22,632 bases of DNA from JBEAOO01 sp041164825. Lineage in GTDB: Bacteria > Pseudomonadota > Gammaproteobacteria > Burkholderiales > Burkholderiaceae_C. Shown one piece after another: positions 7,964 through 15,693 of this stretch (position 1 is the first letter of the stretch; each line of letters opens with the position of its first letter). A program made the position numbers and the translations under genes. The DNA lies in the NCBI GenBank assembly GCA_041164825.1, contig JBEAOO010000303.1, positions 1 through 22,632 on the forward strand, read 5' to 3'. The notes under the pieces are model-generated. The model ran no database searches. It saw only the letters and a program-made list of their open reading frames with translations, and was not told where the DNA came from.

Positions 7964-8004
7964 ATCTGGCGCCGCAGCCCGTGAGCTGCGGCGTGGCGGC
8001 ATCC

Positions 8005-8025
8005 GCGGGCCGCGGGCCGCGGGCC
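8005..8025 (+). repeat. 7-bp tandem triplication
   Basis: GCGGGCC occurs three times without interruption at the 5' edge of the nasA remnant. Because the unit is 7 bases, each copy gained or lost shifts the reading frame. It may mark the slippage or deletion endpoint that broke the gene. Confidence 0.7.
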
Positions 8026-8408
8026 GGGCCCGCTTCGCCGACGTGAGCCACCGGCCGCCGCGCGACGTGGCCGCCCCCGAGCCCCCCTTTGTGCTCAACA
8101 CCAGGCGCCTGCGCCACCAATGGCTTGATCAGGCCGCGGCCCGCGCCCTGCGCCACACGCTGATGGCCCTGGGCCGCCCGTTGGGCTGTGCCGACGCGGT
8201 GCTGATTGGCCGCGAGGCCGAGGCGTCGGGGCGCACAGAGACTTGGCTGCGGCTCGTGCATTCCGGCGCTGCGCAAACTGGTGCGCAGCACCGCACCGGA
8301 GGCAGCCCTCGCATGATGGCCGCTGGCGCAGCACCCACCGTGCGCCAGCGCGTTCAAGCGCTCAACGTCGGGGCAAATACACGAGCCAGTAAATCAACAG
8401 CAGGTTGA
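8013..8408 (+). pseudogene. nasA: Remnant of assimilatory nitrate reductase (nasA), C-terminal part
   Basis: Fifty bases after nirD an open frame without a good start reads GRARFADVSHRPP and then PPFVLNTRRLRHQW. I recognise these as a degraded form of the nitrate reductase signature GRARFV...PLVLNTGRVRDQWHT, which opens the molybdopterin-dinucleotide-binding domain. Further on, TWLRLVHSGA and MMAAGAAP resemble the linker before the C-terminal BFD domain of NasA. The Mo and [4Fe-4S] domains, the WHTMTRTG motif and the final cysteines are missing, so this cannot be an active enzyme. The frame runs into the 3' end of the convergent kinase gene. The nasA assignment rests on motif memory, not a search; a new small gene starting GTG 8043 is the alternative. 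Confidence 0.55.
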
Positions 8409-10101
8409 TGAACACAGAGATGGCAAACGCCACCTTCCACACCGCCGTCGGGTCGCGCTCCAACAGCGCCGAGGCACGTGCTGGCGTCAGCGGGCGCGAG
8501 GCGCCTCGCTCCAGCGCCAGCAGCATCTCCTCGGCGGTTTCAAAGCGTTGCCGCGGGTCGCGCGCCACGCTCTTGAGCACCAGGTGATCGAGCCAGATCG
8601 GCACATCAGGGCGGCTGCGCGACGGCGACACCGGATCGCGCCGGTAGCGTCCGCGCTGAAACGGCTCCACCTCGCCATACGGCAGCTTGCCGGTCAGCCA
8701 CACATACAGCGACACCCCGAGCGCAAACAGGTCGGACTGCGACGTGGCGCGTGACGCCGTGGGGTCATCGCCCCACTGCTCCGGGTTCATGTAGCTCGGC
8801 GTGCCGGCGTGCAGCAGGCGCAATTGCTCGGGCTCTTTGCCCGAGAGCGCCACGCCCAAATCGAGGATGCGCCACTGCCCGTCTTGCCCGCGGTGGAGGT
8901 TGTCGGGCTTGATGTCGCGGTGGATCACGCCGTGCTGATGCAGGCGGCCGAGCGTGCGCACCAAGCTGGTCGCAGCGGCCACCACCTCGGGCACCGCAAA
9001 GGCCGTGCGACGATCCAGCAGCGCGGCCAGCGTGTCGCCCTCCAACCAATCGGACAAGGTGTAAAACGCGGTCGCGTTGACCGGCTCGGTGATGTGCAAC
9101 AGCCCTTCGGCCTGCCGCTCCGACACGCGCGCACCCAGCCACGCCTCGTGGGCCAACATCTCGCGTTCTTGCGCGTCGTTGGCGCGCGACTCGTGCAGGG
9201 TCTTGAGCGCATGCAGCGCCCCGGTGTGCACGTTTTTCACCCGGTACACGCGGTGCACACCGTTGCTGAACACCGAGGCCTCGACCACGAAGTCGTCCAC
9301 CCGCTCGCCCACGGCCAAGCGCGACAACACCGGCAGCTGGTGGCCGCGGCGCGACATGTCGGCCAGGCTGACCACATCCAGGCCTCGGATGCGCACCACC
9401 AGCGCCGTGGCGTTGTCGCGCCCGCCCGAGGCCAGCGCGCGGCTCACCAGCGCCGCGGCGGCCTCTTGCGCGCTGTCGCGGGTGGCCAGGTCGGCCAACT
9501 GGTGAGGCCGCAACGCACCATGCACGCCATCACTGGTGAGCACAAAAATGTCGCCCACCTGGGTGTCGCCATTGAGGTAGTCCACGCGCAGCGCGTCGTC
9601 CAGGCCCACGGCGCGCGTGAGGCCGTTTTGAAACTCGGTTTGCCCCATCACGTGGTCGTGGGTGAGCTGCATGCACTCGCCATCGCGAATCAAGTAAGCA
9701 CGGCTGTCGCCCACGTGGGCCACCGTGAAACCGTGCGCGCGCAGCACGATGGCGGTCAGCGTGCAGGTGCCCGATTCGGCGGGCGGGCCACCCGGCTGGC
9801 GGGTGTTTTGGCGGCGCCGGTTGTGGTCGGCCAGCCAGGCGTTTTGGGCGCCGATCACGCGGTCCAGGGCCACCGTCGGGTCCCAGGTGGCGGGGGTGGC
9901 ATACCAGTCCGACACCAAGCTCGCCACGGTGGTCTGCGCGGCCTCGCGGCCCAGGCCACCGGTGGACACGCCATCAGACAAGGCAGCGATCACCCCCCAC
10001 GCGGCCTCTTGTGCGGTCGGGGTGCGCACGGCCGCGAAATCTTCCATGCTCGACCGGGGGCCACGCTCCGACACATGACCAATCTCGACATCAAAACTCA
10101 C
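8362..10101 (-). CDS. PP2C phosphatase / Ser-Thr protein kinase fusion, membrane-anchored
   Basis: A protein of 579 aa. Residues 1-240 are a PP2C phosphatase with the metal-binding acids of the family: Asp21 in SSMEDF, Asp43 in LSDGVS, Asp191 in LTSDGVHG and Asp229 in GGRDN. Residues 270-530 are a Hanks-type kinase: Lys300 in HALKTL, HRDIKPDN (394-401), DLG (414-416, in place of DFG) and NPE at 439-441 in place of APE. A single membrane helix near 555-575 ends the protein, placing both domains in the cytoplasm. The start is GTG at 10101 with GGAG upstream. The same fusion sits beside nirBD in Pseudomonas nitrate assimilation loci, so a regulatory role there is plausible; its substrate is unknown. 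It converges on the nasA remnant, overlapping its frame by 47 bases. Confidence 0.92.
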   Translation of the reverse strand: MSFDVEIGHVSERGPRSSMEDFAAVRTPTAQEAAWGVIAALSDGVSTGGLGREAAQTTVASLVSDWYATPATWDPTVALDRVIGAQNAWLADHNRRRQNTRQPGGPPAESGTCTLTAIVLRAHGFTVAHVGDSRAYLIRDGECMQLTHDHVMGQTEFQNGLTRAVGLDDALRVDYLNGDTQVGDIFVLTSDGVHGALRPHQLADLATRDSAQEAAAALVSRALASGGRDNATALVVRIRGLDVVSLADMSRRGHQLPVLSRLAVGERVDDFVVEASVFSNGVHRVYRVKNVHTGALHALKTLHESRANDAQEREMLAHEAWLGARVSERQAEGLLHITEPVNATAFYTLSDWLEGDTLAALLDRRTAFAVPEVVAAATSLVRTLGRLHQHGVIHRDIKPDNLHRGQDGQWRILDLGVALSGKEPEQLRLLHAGTPSYMNPEQWGDDPTASRATSQSDLFALGVSLYVWLTGKLPYGEVEPFQRGRYRRDPVSPSRSRPDVPIWLDHLVLKSVARDPRQRFETAEEMLLALERGASRPLTPARASALLERDPTAVWKVAFAISVFINLLLIYWLVYLPRR

Positions 10102-10175
10102 ACCCGCTCCGATCCGTTTCGCACAAGGTGGGTGAGCATACGTGGCAATGCGCGCGTGCCGAGCACAGCTGGCGA

Positions 10176-11717
10176 TCAGAACAACTGGCCCTGCCCCACA
10201 GGCACCACCGGGCCGCGGCGGCGGCGTGTGGTGGTGGATGTGGTTGTGGATGTGGTGGTGGATGTGGTGGTGGACGGCAGGCCGCTTTGGCGCGAGCCGT
10301 GTTGACGCTGGATCGCGTCGGCCTCGGCGCGCGCTTCGCCGGTGTGGCGCACGCCATAGAGCTGCGCCTTGGCGGCGGCCAGCGCGCTGCGCTCGTCAAC
10401 GATGGGGCGCGGGTAGGCCGCGCTGCCGATCTCGGGCACCCACTGGCGCACATACAGGCCTTGCGGGTCGTGGTCGCGCGCTTGCTTGGCGGGCGAATAC
10501 ATGCGCAGCGTGTTGATGCCGGTGGTGCCCGATTGCATCTGCATCTGGCTCCAATGGATGCCGGGTTCGAAGTCGAGAAACTGGCGCGCCAGAAACAGCC
10601 CCGGCGCGCGCCAATGCAGCCCCAGGTGGTAGGCCGCAAAGCTCACCAACATCGCCCGCATGCGAAAGTTGAGCCAGCCGGTGGCGCGGAGTTGGCGCAT
10701 GCAGGCGTCCACCATCGGGTAGCCGGTGCGGCCCTCGCACCAGGCCTGCAGGCGCTCGGCATCCGCCTCGCCGGGGTGCACGCCGTCACCGGCGCGCAGG
10801 CCGTCCATCGCGCGCGCCACGTTGCGCCACTCGATGGCGGGCTCGTCTTCGAGCTTTTGCATGAAGTGGCAGTGCCAGCGCAGCCGGCTGGCAAAACCGC
10901 GCAAGCCGTACGCCAACTCGCGATCGGGCGTGTGGGCCATGCGTGCTTCGGTGGCCTGGTGCACGCAGCGCATCGACACCGTGCCAAACGCCAGGTGCGC
11001 GCTCAAGCGGCTGCAGCCCTCGACGGCGGTGAGCGGGCTGGACAAAGCGCGGCGGTAATCACGGCCCCGGCCGCCCAAAAAACTCGCCAGCGTGGCCCAT
11101 GCGGCACGCTCGCCACCCGGCGGCACGGGCACGCTCGCGGCCGGCACACCCAGGTCGCGCAGCGTGGGGAGGGGGCTGGGCACGCTGCCGTTGGGCGCGC
11201 TGAAGCCACGCACCGCAGGCACTTCGTCGGCGTCCATGCGCTGCGCCCAGCGGCCCGCCCAGCCCGCACGCGAGCGCAGGCGCCGCACCACGCCGGTCTG
11301 CGGCAGCTCCAGCCACGCCACACCCTGCGCCCGGCACCAGGCGGCCACCGCAATGTCGCGCGTGTAGCTCCAGCCCGGGCCGGTTTCTTCGTGGCTGAAC
11401 ACGTGGCTGAAGCCCACTTCGCGCTGCAGCGCCTGCAACACCGGCACGGCCGAGCCCACGCGCACGATCAAGGGCAGGCCCAGCGCGGCCAACTCGCGCT
11501 GCAACGCGGCCACGCTGGCCAGCAAAAACGCCACGTGCTGCGGTGCGCACTCGGGGCTCTCCAGCCACTCGGGCTCGACCAGCACCAGGCCCAGCGCACG
11601 GCCAAAGTGGCCCGCCTCGGCCAGCGGCGCGTGGTCACGCACGCGCAGGTCGCGCTTGAACCACACCAAGGCGGTGGGCTCACGGTTGGACTCATGCGGG
11701 CTTTTGCTCAAAGGCAT
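10176..11717 (-). CDS. DNA photolyase / cryptochrome family protein
   Basis: A protein of 513 aa. The N-terminal alpha/beta antenna domain starts ALVWFKRDLRVRDHAPL (16-32) and includes SHEETGPGWSYTRD (108-121). The FAD-binding helical domain carries LSAHLAFGTVS (238-248), TGYPMVDACMRQL (331-343), ATGWLNFRMRAM (345-356) and FLDFEPGIHWSQMQMQSGTT (380-399), the region that holds FAD and the DNA lesion in photolyases. The family repairs UV dimers with blue light or acts as a light sensor; which applies here is not decidable by eye. The C-terminal tail is unusual: four STTT repeats, then RRRR and a GPVVPVGQGQLF end. GGAGAA lies 7 bases before the ATG. It lies downstream of the SDR gene but is separated from it by two large inverted repeats. 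Confidence 0.9.
   Translation of the reverse strand: MPLSKSPHESNREPTALVWFKRDLRVRDHAPLAEAGHFGRALGLVLVEPEWLESPECAPQHVAFLLASVAALQRELAALGLPLIVRVGSAVPVLQALQREVGFSHVFSHEETGPGWSYTRDIAVAAWCRAQGVAWLELPQTGVVRRLRSRAGWAGRWAQRMDADEVPAVRGFSAPNGSVPSPLPTLRDLGVPAASVPVPPGGERAAWATLASFLGGRGRDYRRALSSPLTAVEGCSRLSAHLAFGTVSMRCVHQATEARMAHTPDRELAYGLRGFASRLRWHCHFMQKLEDEPAIEWRNVARAMDGLRAGDGVHPGEADAERLQAWCEGRTGYPMVDACMRQLRATGWLNFRMRAMLVSFAAYHLGLHWRAPGLFLARQFLDFEPGIHWSQMQMQSGTTGINTLRMYSPAKQARDHDPQGLYVRQWVPEIGSAAYPRPIVDERSALAAAKAQLYGVRHTGEARAEADAIQRQHGSRQSGLPSTTTSTTTSTTTSTTTRRRRGPVVPVGQGQLF
10227..10274 (-). repeat. 12-bp in-frame tandem repeat, four copies
   Basis: The unit TGTGGTGGTGGA (plus strand) is repeated four times with a single substitution and encodes (STTT)x4 in the photolyase C-terminal tail. 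Length changes by slippage would keep the frame and vary the linker length. Confidence 0.9.
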
Positions 11718-11784
11718 AAGTTCTCCATGACCGAGACGTTCAGATCACTGCCCAAGGCGAACCGAATTCCGACGTTTGAGCAAG

Positions 11785-11880
11785 GAGCGCTGTGCCGCAT
11801 TCGCTTTGCTCCGTGTCCTCCGCCGGCCTGCGGCCGGCTCCCCCTTTACCTGCGCAAAGCGAATGCGGCACAGCGCTCCC
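11785..11880. repeat. Inverted-repeat element, copy 1 (26-bp perfect arms)
   Basis: The arm at 11785-11810 (beginning GGAGCGCTGTGCCGC) is perfectly repeated in inverse at 11855-11880. The 44-base interior, read on the minus strand, starts GCAGGTAAAGG, has an internal hairpin GCCGGC/GCCGGC and ends GGACACGGA. The interior matches copy 2, but the arms do not. As RNA or cruciform DNA it would be extremely stable and may act as a terminator between the SDR gene and the photolyase gene. Confidence 0.85.
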
Positions 11881-11924
11881 CCACCGGTGCTGGCATGCCA
11901 CGACGCGCGCCACAGTGATGGTGG

Positions 11925-12022
11925 GGCGGTGATGGGACGGGCCGATGTGCGCAGGTAAAGGAGGAGGAGCCGCGCAGCGGCTCCGGGGGACACGGCGCAC
12001 ATCGGCCCGGCCCATCGCCGCC
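11925..12022. repeat. Inverted-repeat element, copy 2 (28-bp arms, two mismatches)
   Basis: The arm at 11925-11952 is repeated in inverse at 11995-12022 with two mismatches; the inner part GGGCCGATGTGCGC is perfect. The interior, read on the plus strand, starts AGGTAAAGG, holds the hairpin GGAGCCGC-GCA-GCGGCTCC and ends GGACACG, the same core as copy 1 in the opposite orientation. Copies 1 and 2 are 44 bases apart and fill most of the gap between the photolyase and SDR genes. Confidence 0.85.
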
Positions 12023-12105
12023 CTCGCGCCACACGTCGAGCGGTGGAGGCCTGGCACCAAGGCCTGCAATGCGCCCAGACGCGACTCCACGCTGGCCACC
12101 GCCAC

Positions 12106-12837
12106 TCAGCGCACCAGCGGCCGCACGGTGGTGAAGCCGCCATCCACCGCAATCACCTGCCCGGTCAGTCGCGCGGCGCCGTCGCTCAGCAGCCAGGCCA
12201 TGGCATCGGCCACCTGCGCGGCGCTTTGCACACCGCCCAGCGGGTACTGGCGCGACGCACCTTTGCGCATGGCGGGCAACTTGAGCATCGACGCGGTCAT
12301 CGGCGTCTCGGTCATGCCCGGGGCCACGGCGTTGACACGCACGCCTCGCGCCGCATACGTGGCGGCCGCGCTGCGCACCAGTGCCTCCACCCCGCCCTTG
12401 GCCGCAGCAATCGCCTCGTGGTTGGCCACGCCAATGCGCGCCACCACCGAGCTGGCCAACACCGCCGCGCCGGGCCCCCCCTGCAGCCCGCCCAGCCAGG
12501 CTTGCAGCATGAACACGGCGCTGTCGAGGTTGATGCGCATCAGCTCGCGGTAGGCCTCGGTGCGGGTGCGGTGCAGGGGCGCGATCAGCGTGCTGCCCAC
12601 GCAGTGCGCCAGGCCGGTGGGCGCCGCACCCAAGGCCTCTTGGCAGGCGGCGATGGCCAGCGCAGCGCCCTCAGGCGTGGTGGTGTCGGCGGCCACGCGC
12701 AGCGCCGCCGGCACATCGGCCAGCCGCTCGGCATCGCGGCCCACCGCCACCACGCGGTGACCCTGGGTGTGAAGCTGTTGCGCCAAGGCGCGGCCAATGC
12801 CGCCGCTGGCGCCGGTGATGAGAACGATGGAGGTCAT
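12106..12837 (-). CDS. SDR-family protein with atypical catalytic site
   Basis: A protein of 243 aa, the typical size of a short-chain dehydrogenase/reductase. The cofactor motif TGASGGIG (8-15) and VGRDAERL indicate NADP(H) binding. Asn103 in RINLDS, Ser129/Ser130 and Lys147 are in place, and VNAVAPGMTETPM and VIAVDGGF complete the family pattern. The catalytic Tyr of YxxxK is missing: the segment reads NHEAIAAAKGG, with Ile at position 143. Classical oxidoreductase activity is therefore doubtful; the protein may bind a nucleotide without that chemistry or use another residue. Its ATG overlaps the stop of the upstream FAD-binding gene by 4 bases, so it is translationally coupled to the photolyase-related genes. 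Confidence 0.88.
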   Translation of the reverse strand: MTSIVLITGASGGIGRALAQQLHTQGHRVVAVGRDAERLADVPAALRVAADTTTPEGAALAIAACQEALGAAPTGLAHCVGSTLIAPLHRTRTEAYRELMRINLDSAVFMLQAWLGGLQGGPGAAVLASSVVARIGVANHEAIAAAKGGVEALVRSAAATYAARGVRVNAVAPGMTETPMTASMLKLPAMRKGASRQYPLGGVQSAAQVADAMAWLLSDGAARLTGQVIAVDGGFTTVRPLVR

Positions 12838-14123
12838 GGTGCGGGTGCCGAAGCCAGTGTTGAAGCGGTTGCAGGAGCAGAAGCCGAAACAGAAAAAGAC
12901 GGCGTGAACGCCACCGCGGCCAACAGGTCAGCCGCCGTGGCCATGCCGCGCGTGCTGTGTTTCCACCACGGGGTGAACGCCTCAAAAGCGCGCTCGGTGG
13001 GCGCAAACAGCGCTGGCGCGTTGCGGCAGTCGGCCCACTGCGTGAGCCACGGCGCCAGGTGCATGTCGCCGATGCTGCGCACGCTGCGGGCGCCTTGCAG
13101 GGCCGCACCCATGGCCGCTGCATCGCCCTGCCAATACAGCGCCGCCAAGGCCGCCATGCGCTGGCCGACGAAGCGCCAGCGCTGCAGGCTCCAGGGCCAG
13201 GCGCGGTGGAAGTCGGCCACCCACAGGCCGATCACCAGCGTGTCGGCGGGCAGGTCGGCCGGCAACTCGCCCAGCGCCCACGGGTGCACCAACCACACAT
13301 CGCGGTCGGCCACGGCTGCGGCGTCAGGCGCGGTGGCGCCCAGGTCGGCGGGTGCTTGCGTCAACAGCGTGGGTTCTTGCGGGCCCGCGGCCGCGAGGCG
13401 GTTGGGTGCGGGCGCGCGCAGCTCGCGGGCCAAATGGTCGAGCGCCTCGTAGCTGGTGTCGATCACGCTGCCCGGGCTGTGCCAAGGCGATGGGGCGAAG
13501 CGCGCCACGTTCTGTGCGTTGAAGAGGTAGGGCTTGCTGCTGCCCGTACCGGCCACCCACTGCCAGCTGAGGTGGTTGCTGGCCAGGTCACCATCGAGCA
13601 AGTGGCCATACAACCAATCGGCCCCGGCGCGCCAATGCACCTGGCGCACATGCACCACATAACTCGCCAACCACATGCGCGCGTGGTTGTGCAGCAAGCC
13701 GGTGGTGTAAAGCGTGCGCACGGCCTGGTCGATCACCGGCACGCCGGTGCGGCCCTCGCGGATGTCGGCGGGCAGCGTGCTGGCGTAGGCGGCATCAGGC
13801 AAGGGCCCGGCGTGCAGCGATTGCGTGATGCCCTCACCGCGCCGCTGCCACACGTGTTGGTAAAACGCGCGCCAGCCCAACTCATAGACCCACTTGTGCT
13901 GCACGTCCATCGGTTGCTGCGCGTTCACCCCCGCCAGCACCTCGGGCAGGCTGACGAAGCCGTGCGTGAGGTAAGGCGAAAGACCGCTGACCGCGCCGTC
14001 GAGCGCATTGCGGGTGCGCGCATAAGCGCTGGGGCGCACGGCGGCGATGCGCGCGCGGGCAGCGGCCAGCGTGGGCGGGTGGGTGTCCAGATTCAGGTCC
14101 AGGGGCAGGGACTGATCAGCCAT
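12834..14123 (-). CDS. FAD-binding photolyase relative with unusual domain order
   Basis: A protein of 429 aa. It starts almost directly with the photolyase FAD-binding helical domain (about residues 25-210): LSPYLTHGFVSLPEVL, WVYELGWRAFYQHV, TGVPVIDQAVRTL, GLLHNHARMWLASYVVHV and NHLSWQWVAGTGSSKPY. The N-terminal antenna domain is absent. Instead residues 275-400 (DVWLVHPWALGELPAD, then LVIGLWVADFHRAW and RWRFVGQRMAAL) resemble an alpha/beta segment like the photolyase N-terminal domain, here after the FAD domain. The tail is low-complexity Ala/Ser/Pro. ATG 14123 is preferred over the GTG at 14144 because of the G-rich SD-like sequence before it. Its start overlaps the end of cryB by 8 bases and its end overlaps the SDR gene by 4. 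The function is unknown; FAD binding is likely. Confidence 0.85.
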   Translation of the reverse strand: MADQSLPLDLNLDTHPPTLAAARARIAAVRPSAYARTRNALDGAVSGLSPYLTHGFVSLPEVLAGVNAQQPMDVQHKWVYELGWRAFYQHVWQRRGEGITQSLHAGPLPDAAYASTLPADIREGRTGVPVIDQAVRTLYTTGLLHNHARMWLASYVVHVRQVHWRAGADWLYGHLLDGDLASNHLSWQWVAGTGSSKPYLFNAQNVARFAPSPWHSPGSVIDTSYEALDHLARELRAPAPNRLAAAGPQEPTLLTQAPADLGATAPDAAAVADRDVWLVHPWALGELPADLPADTLVIGLWVADFHRAWPWSLQRWRFVGQRMAALAALYWQGDAAAMGAALQGARSVRSIGDMHLAPWLTQWADCRNAPALFAPTERAFEAFTPWWKHSTRGMATAADLLAAVAFTPSFSVSASAPATASTLASAPAP

Positions 14124-15693
14124 GCGCCCCCCCCACCTCACCACGGCGGATGGCCGCGGCGCGCTCGGTCACGGCGAGCTTTTGCGCATCGCTCAGCCGG
14201 GCCAGGTTTTTCACCTGCAGCGCGATGCGCGGGTTGCGCGCCAGCATCGCCTCATGCCGCATCAAAAAATCCCAATACAAGGTGGTGAACGGGCAGGCGC
14301 GCTCGCCCTCGCGCTGCGCCGGGTCGTAGCGGCAGCCGGCGCAATGCGGGCTCATGCGCTGGATGTATTTGCCGGTGGCGATGTAGGGCTTGCTGCCCAT
14401 CACGCCGCCATCGGCGTACTGGCTCATGCCCAGGGTGTTGGGCAGCTCTACCCATTCCACCGCGTCCACATACACGGCCAAATACCACTCGTGCACCTGC
14501 TGCGGCTGCACGCCATACATGAGCGCAAACAAGCCCGTCACCATCAGCCGCTGGATGTGGTTGGCGTAGCCGTGGGCGAGCGTTTGCGCCAGCGCGTCGC
14601 GCAGGCAGGCCATGTCGGTGGCGCCGGTCCAGTACCAGGCGGGCAGTGCCTCGTGGGCGTCGAGCGCGTTGCGCTCGGCATAGGCGGGCATCTGCGTCCA
14701 GTACACGCCGCGCACGTACTCGCGCCAGCCCAAGATCTGGCGGATGAAGCCTTCGACGCTCGCCAGCGGCGCCGCCCCCGCGTGAAACGCCGCTTCGGCC
14801 GCAGCCACGACCTCGCGCGGGTTCAGCAGCTTCAGGTTCAGTGCGGCCGACAAGTGCGAGTGGTGCAACCACGGGTCGCCGGGCCATATCGCATCCTGGT
14901 AGCGGCCAAACAGCGGCAGGCGCTCGGTGATGAAACTGTGCATGGCCTGCAGCGCCTGCTCGCGGGTCACGGGCCACGCAAAACTCGCCAGCTGGCCGGG
15001 GTGATCGGCAAAACGCGACTGCACCAGCGCGATCACTTCGCGCGTGATCTCATCGGGCGCAAAAGCGCTGCGCGGTGGCACGAAGCCCGGCCCGGCGGCG
15101 TCAAACGCCTCGCGGTTGTCCGCGTCAAAATTCCACTGCCCGCCGATGGGCTCGGCACCGGGACGGCCGTCGGCGCGCGGCTGCATCAGCACGCGGTGGC
15201 GCTGGCGCTGCTCGCGGTAGAAGTACTCCATGCGCAAGGCCTTGCGGCCTTTGGCATAGGCCGCGAACTCCCGCACCGTGCCATAGAAATGCCGGTCATC
15301 GCGGATCTCCAGCGTCAGCCCAGCGCGCGCGGCCTCGGTCTTGATGAGCTGCAGCACACGCCAGTCGCCGGGCGCGGTCATCCGCAGCGACGCGGGTTGC
15401 AGCCGGGCGATGTCGGCCTGCAGTTGCGCGCTCAAGCTGCCGGCGTTGGCCGGGTCGTCCAGGCGGGTGTAGTGCAGCGGGCGACCAGCCGCTTGCAGGG
15501 CCACCGCAAAGTGCCGCATGGCCGCCAAAAATAGCGCGGTGCGCGGCTGGCTCGACCACACATGCGTTGACTCTTCGGCCACCTCGGCCATCCACACCGC
15601 GTCTTGCGCGGCATCGAAGCCATCCAAGGCGGCGGCACCCAGATCGAGCTGGTCGCCCAAGACCAGCACCAGCGTGCGCAACAGCTCAGCCAT
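14116..15693 (-). CDS. cryB: Fe-S cluster (6-4)-type photolyase, CryB/PhrB family
   Basis: A protein of 525 aa. It opens TLVLVLGDQLD, as in the bacterial Fe-S cryptochrome/photolyase group rather than classical CPD photolyases. The four cluster cysteines are Cys363 (TDMACLRD), Cys451 and Cys454 (HCAGCRYDP) and Cys467 (ERACPF); their spacings (88, 3 and 13) are the same as I recall for Agrobacterium PhrB. FAD-domain motifs include PLFGRYQDAIWPGD, LGWREYVRGVYW and NTLGMSQYADGG. Members repair (6-4) photoproducts with FAD and a lumazine antenna, or act as light sensors. The ATG overlaps the DUF2256 gene end by 8 bases and the stop overlaps the next FAD gene by 8, so it sits in the middle of a tightly coupled operon. 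Confidence 0.93.
   Translation of the reverse strand: MAELLRTLVLVLGDQLDLGAAALDGFDAAQDAVWMAEVAEESTHVWSSQPRTALFLAAMRHFAVALQAAGRPLHYTRLDDPANAGSLSAQLQADIARLQPASLRMTAPGDWRVLQLIKTEAARAGLTLEIRDDRHFYGTVREFAAYAKGRKALRMEYFYREQRQRHRVLMQPRADGRPGAEPIGGQWNFDADNREAFDAAGPGFVPPRSAFAPDEITREVIALVQSRFADHPGQLASFAWPVTREQALQAMHSFITERLPLFGRYQDAIWPGDPWLHHSHLSAALNLKLLNPREVVAAAEAAFHAGAAPLASVEGFIRQILGWREYVRGVYWTQMPAYAERNALDAHEALPAWYWTGATDMACLRDALAQTLAHGYANHIQRLMVTGLFALMYGVQPQQVHEWYLAVYVDAVEWVELPNTLGMSQYADGGVMGSKPYIATGKYIQRMSPHCAGCRYDPAQREGERACPFTTLYWDFLMRHEAMLARNPRIALQVKNLARLSDAQKLAVTERAAAIRRGEVGGAHG

Noticed and set aside
10227..10274. CRISPR-like or regulatory repeat array
   Set aside because: The 12-bp units are contiguous, in frame and code for a Ser/Thr tail; there are no spacers.
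8809..10305. Plus-strand open frame opposite the phosphatase/kinase gene
   Set aside because: It has no recognisable motif and is fully antisense to a gene with all catalytic residues in place.
11785..12022. Insertion sequence or MITE with ordinary terminal inverted repeats
   Set aside because: Terminal repeats of one family should match between copies; here the arms differ between copies and only the core is shared, and no transposase or target duplication is seen.
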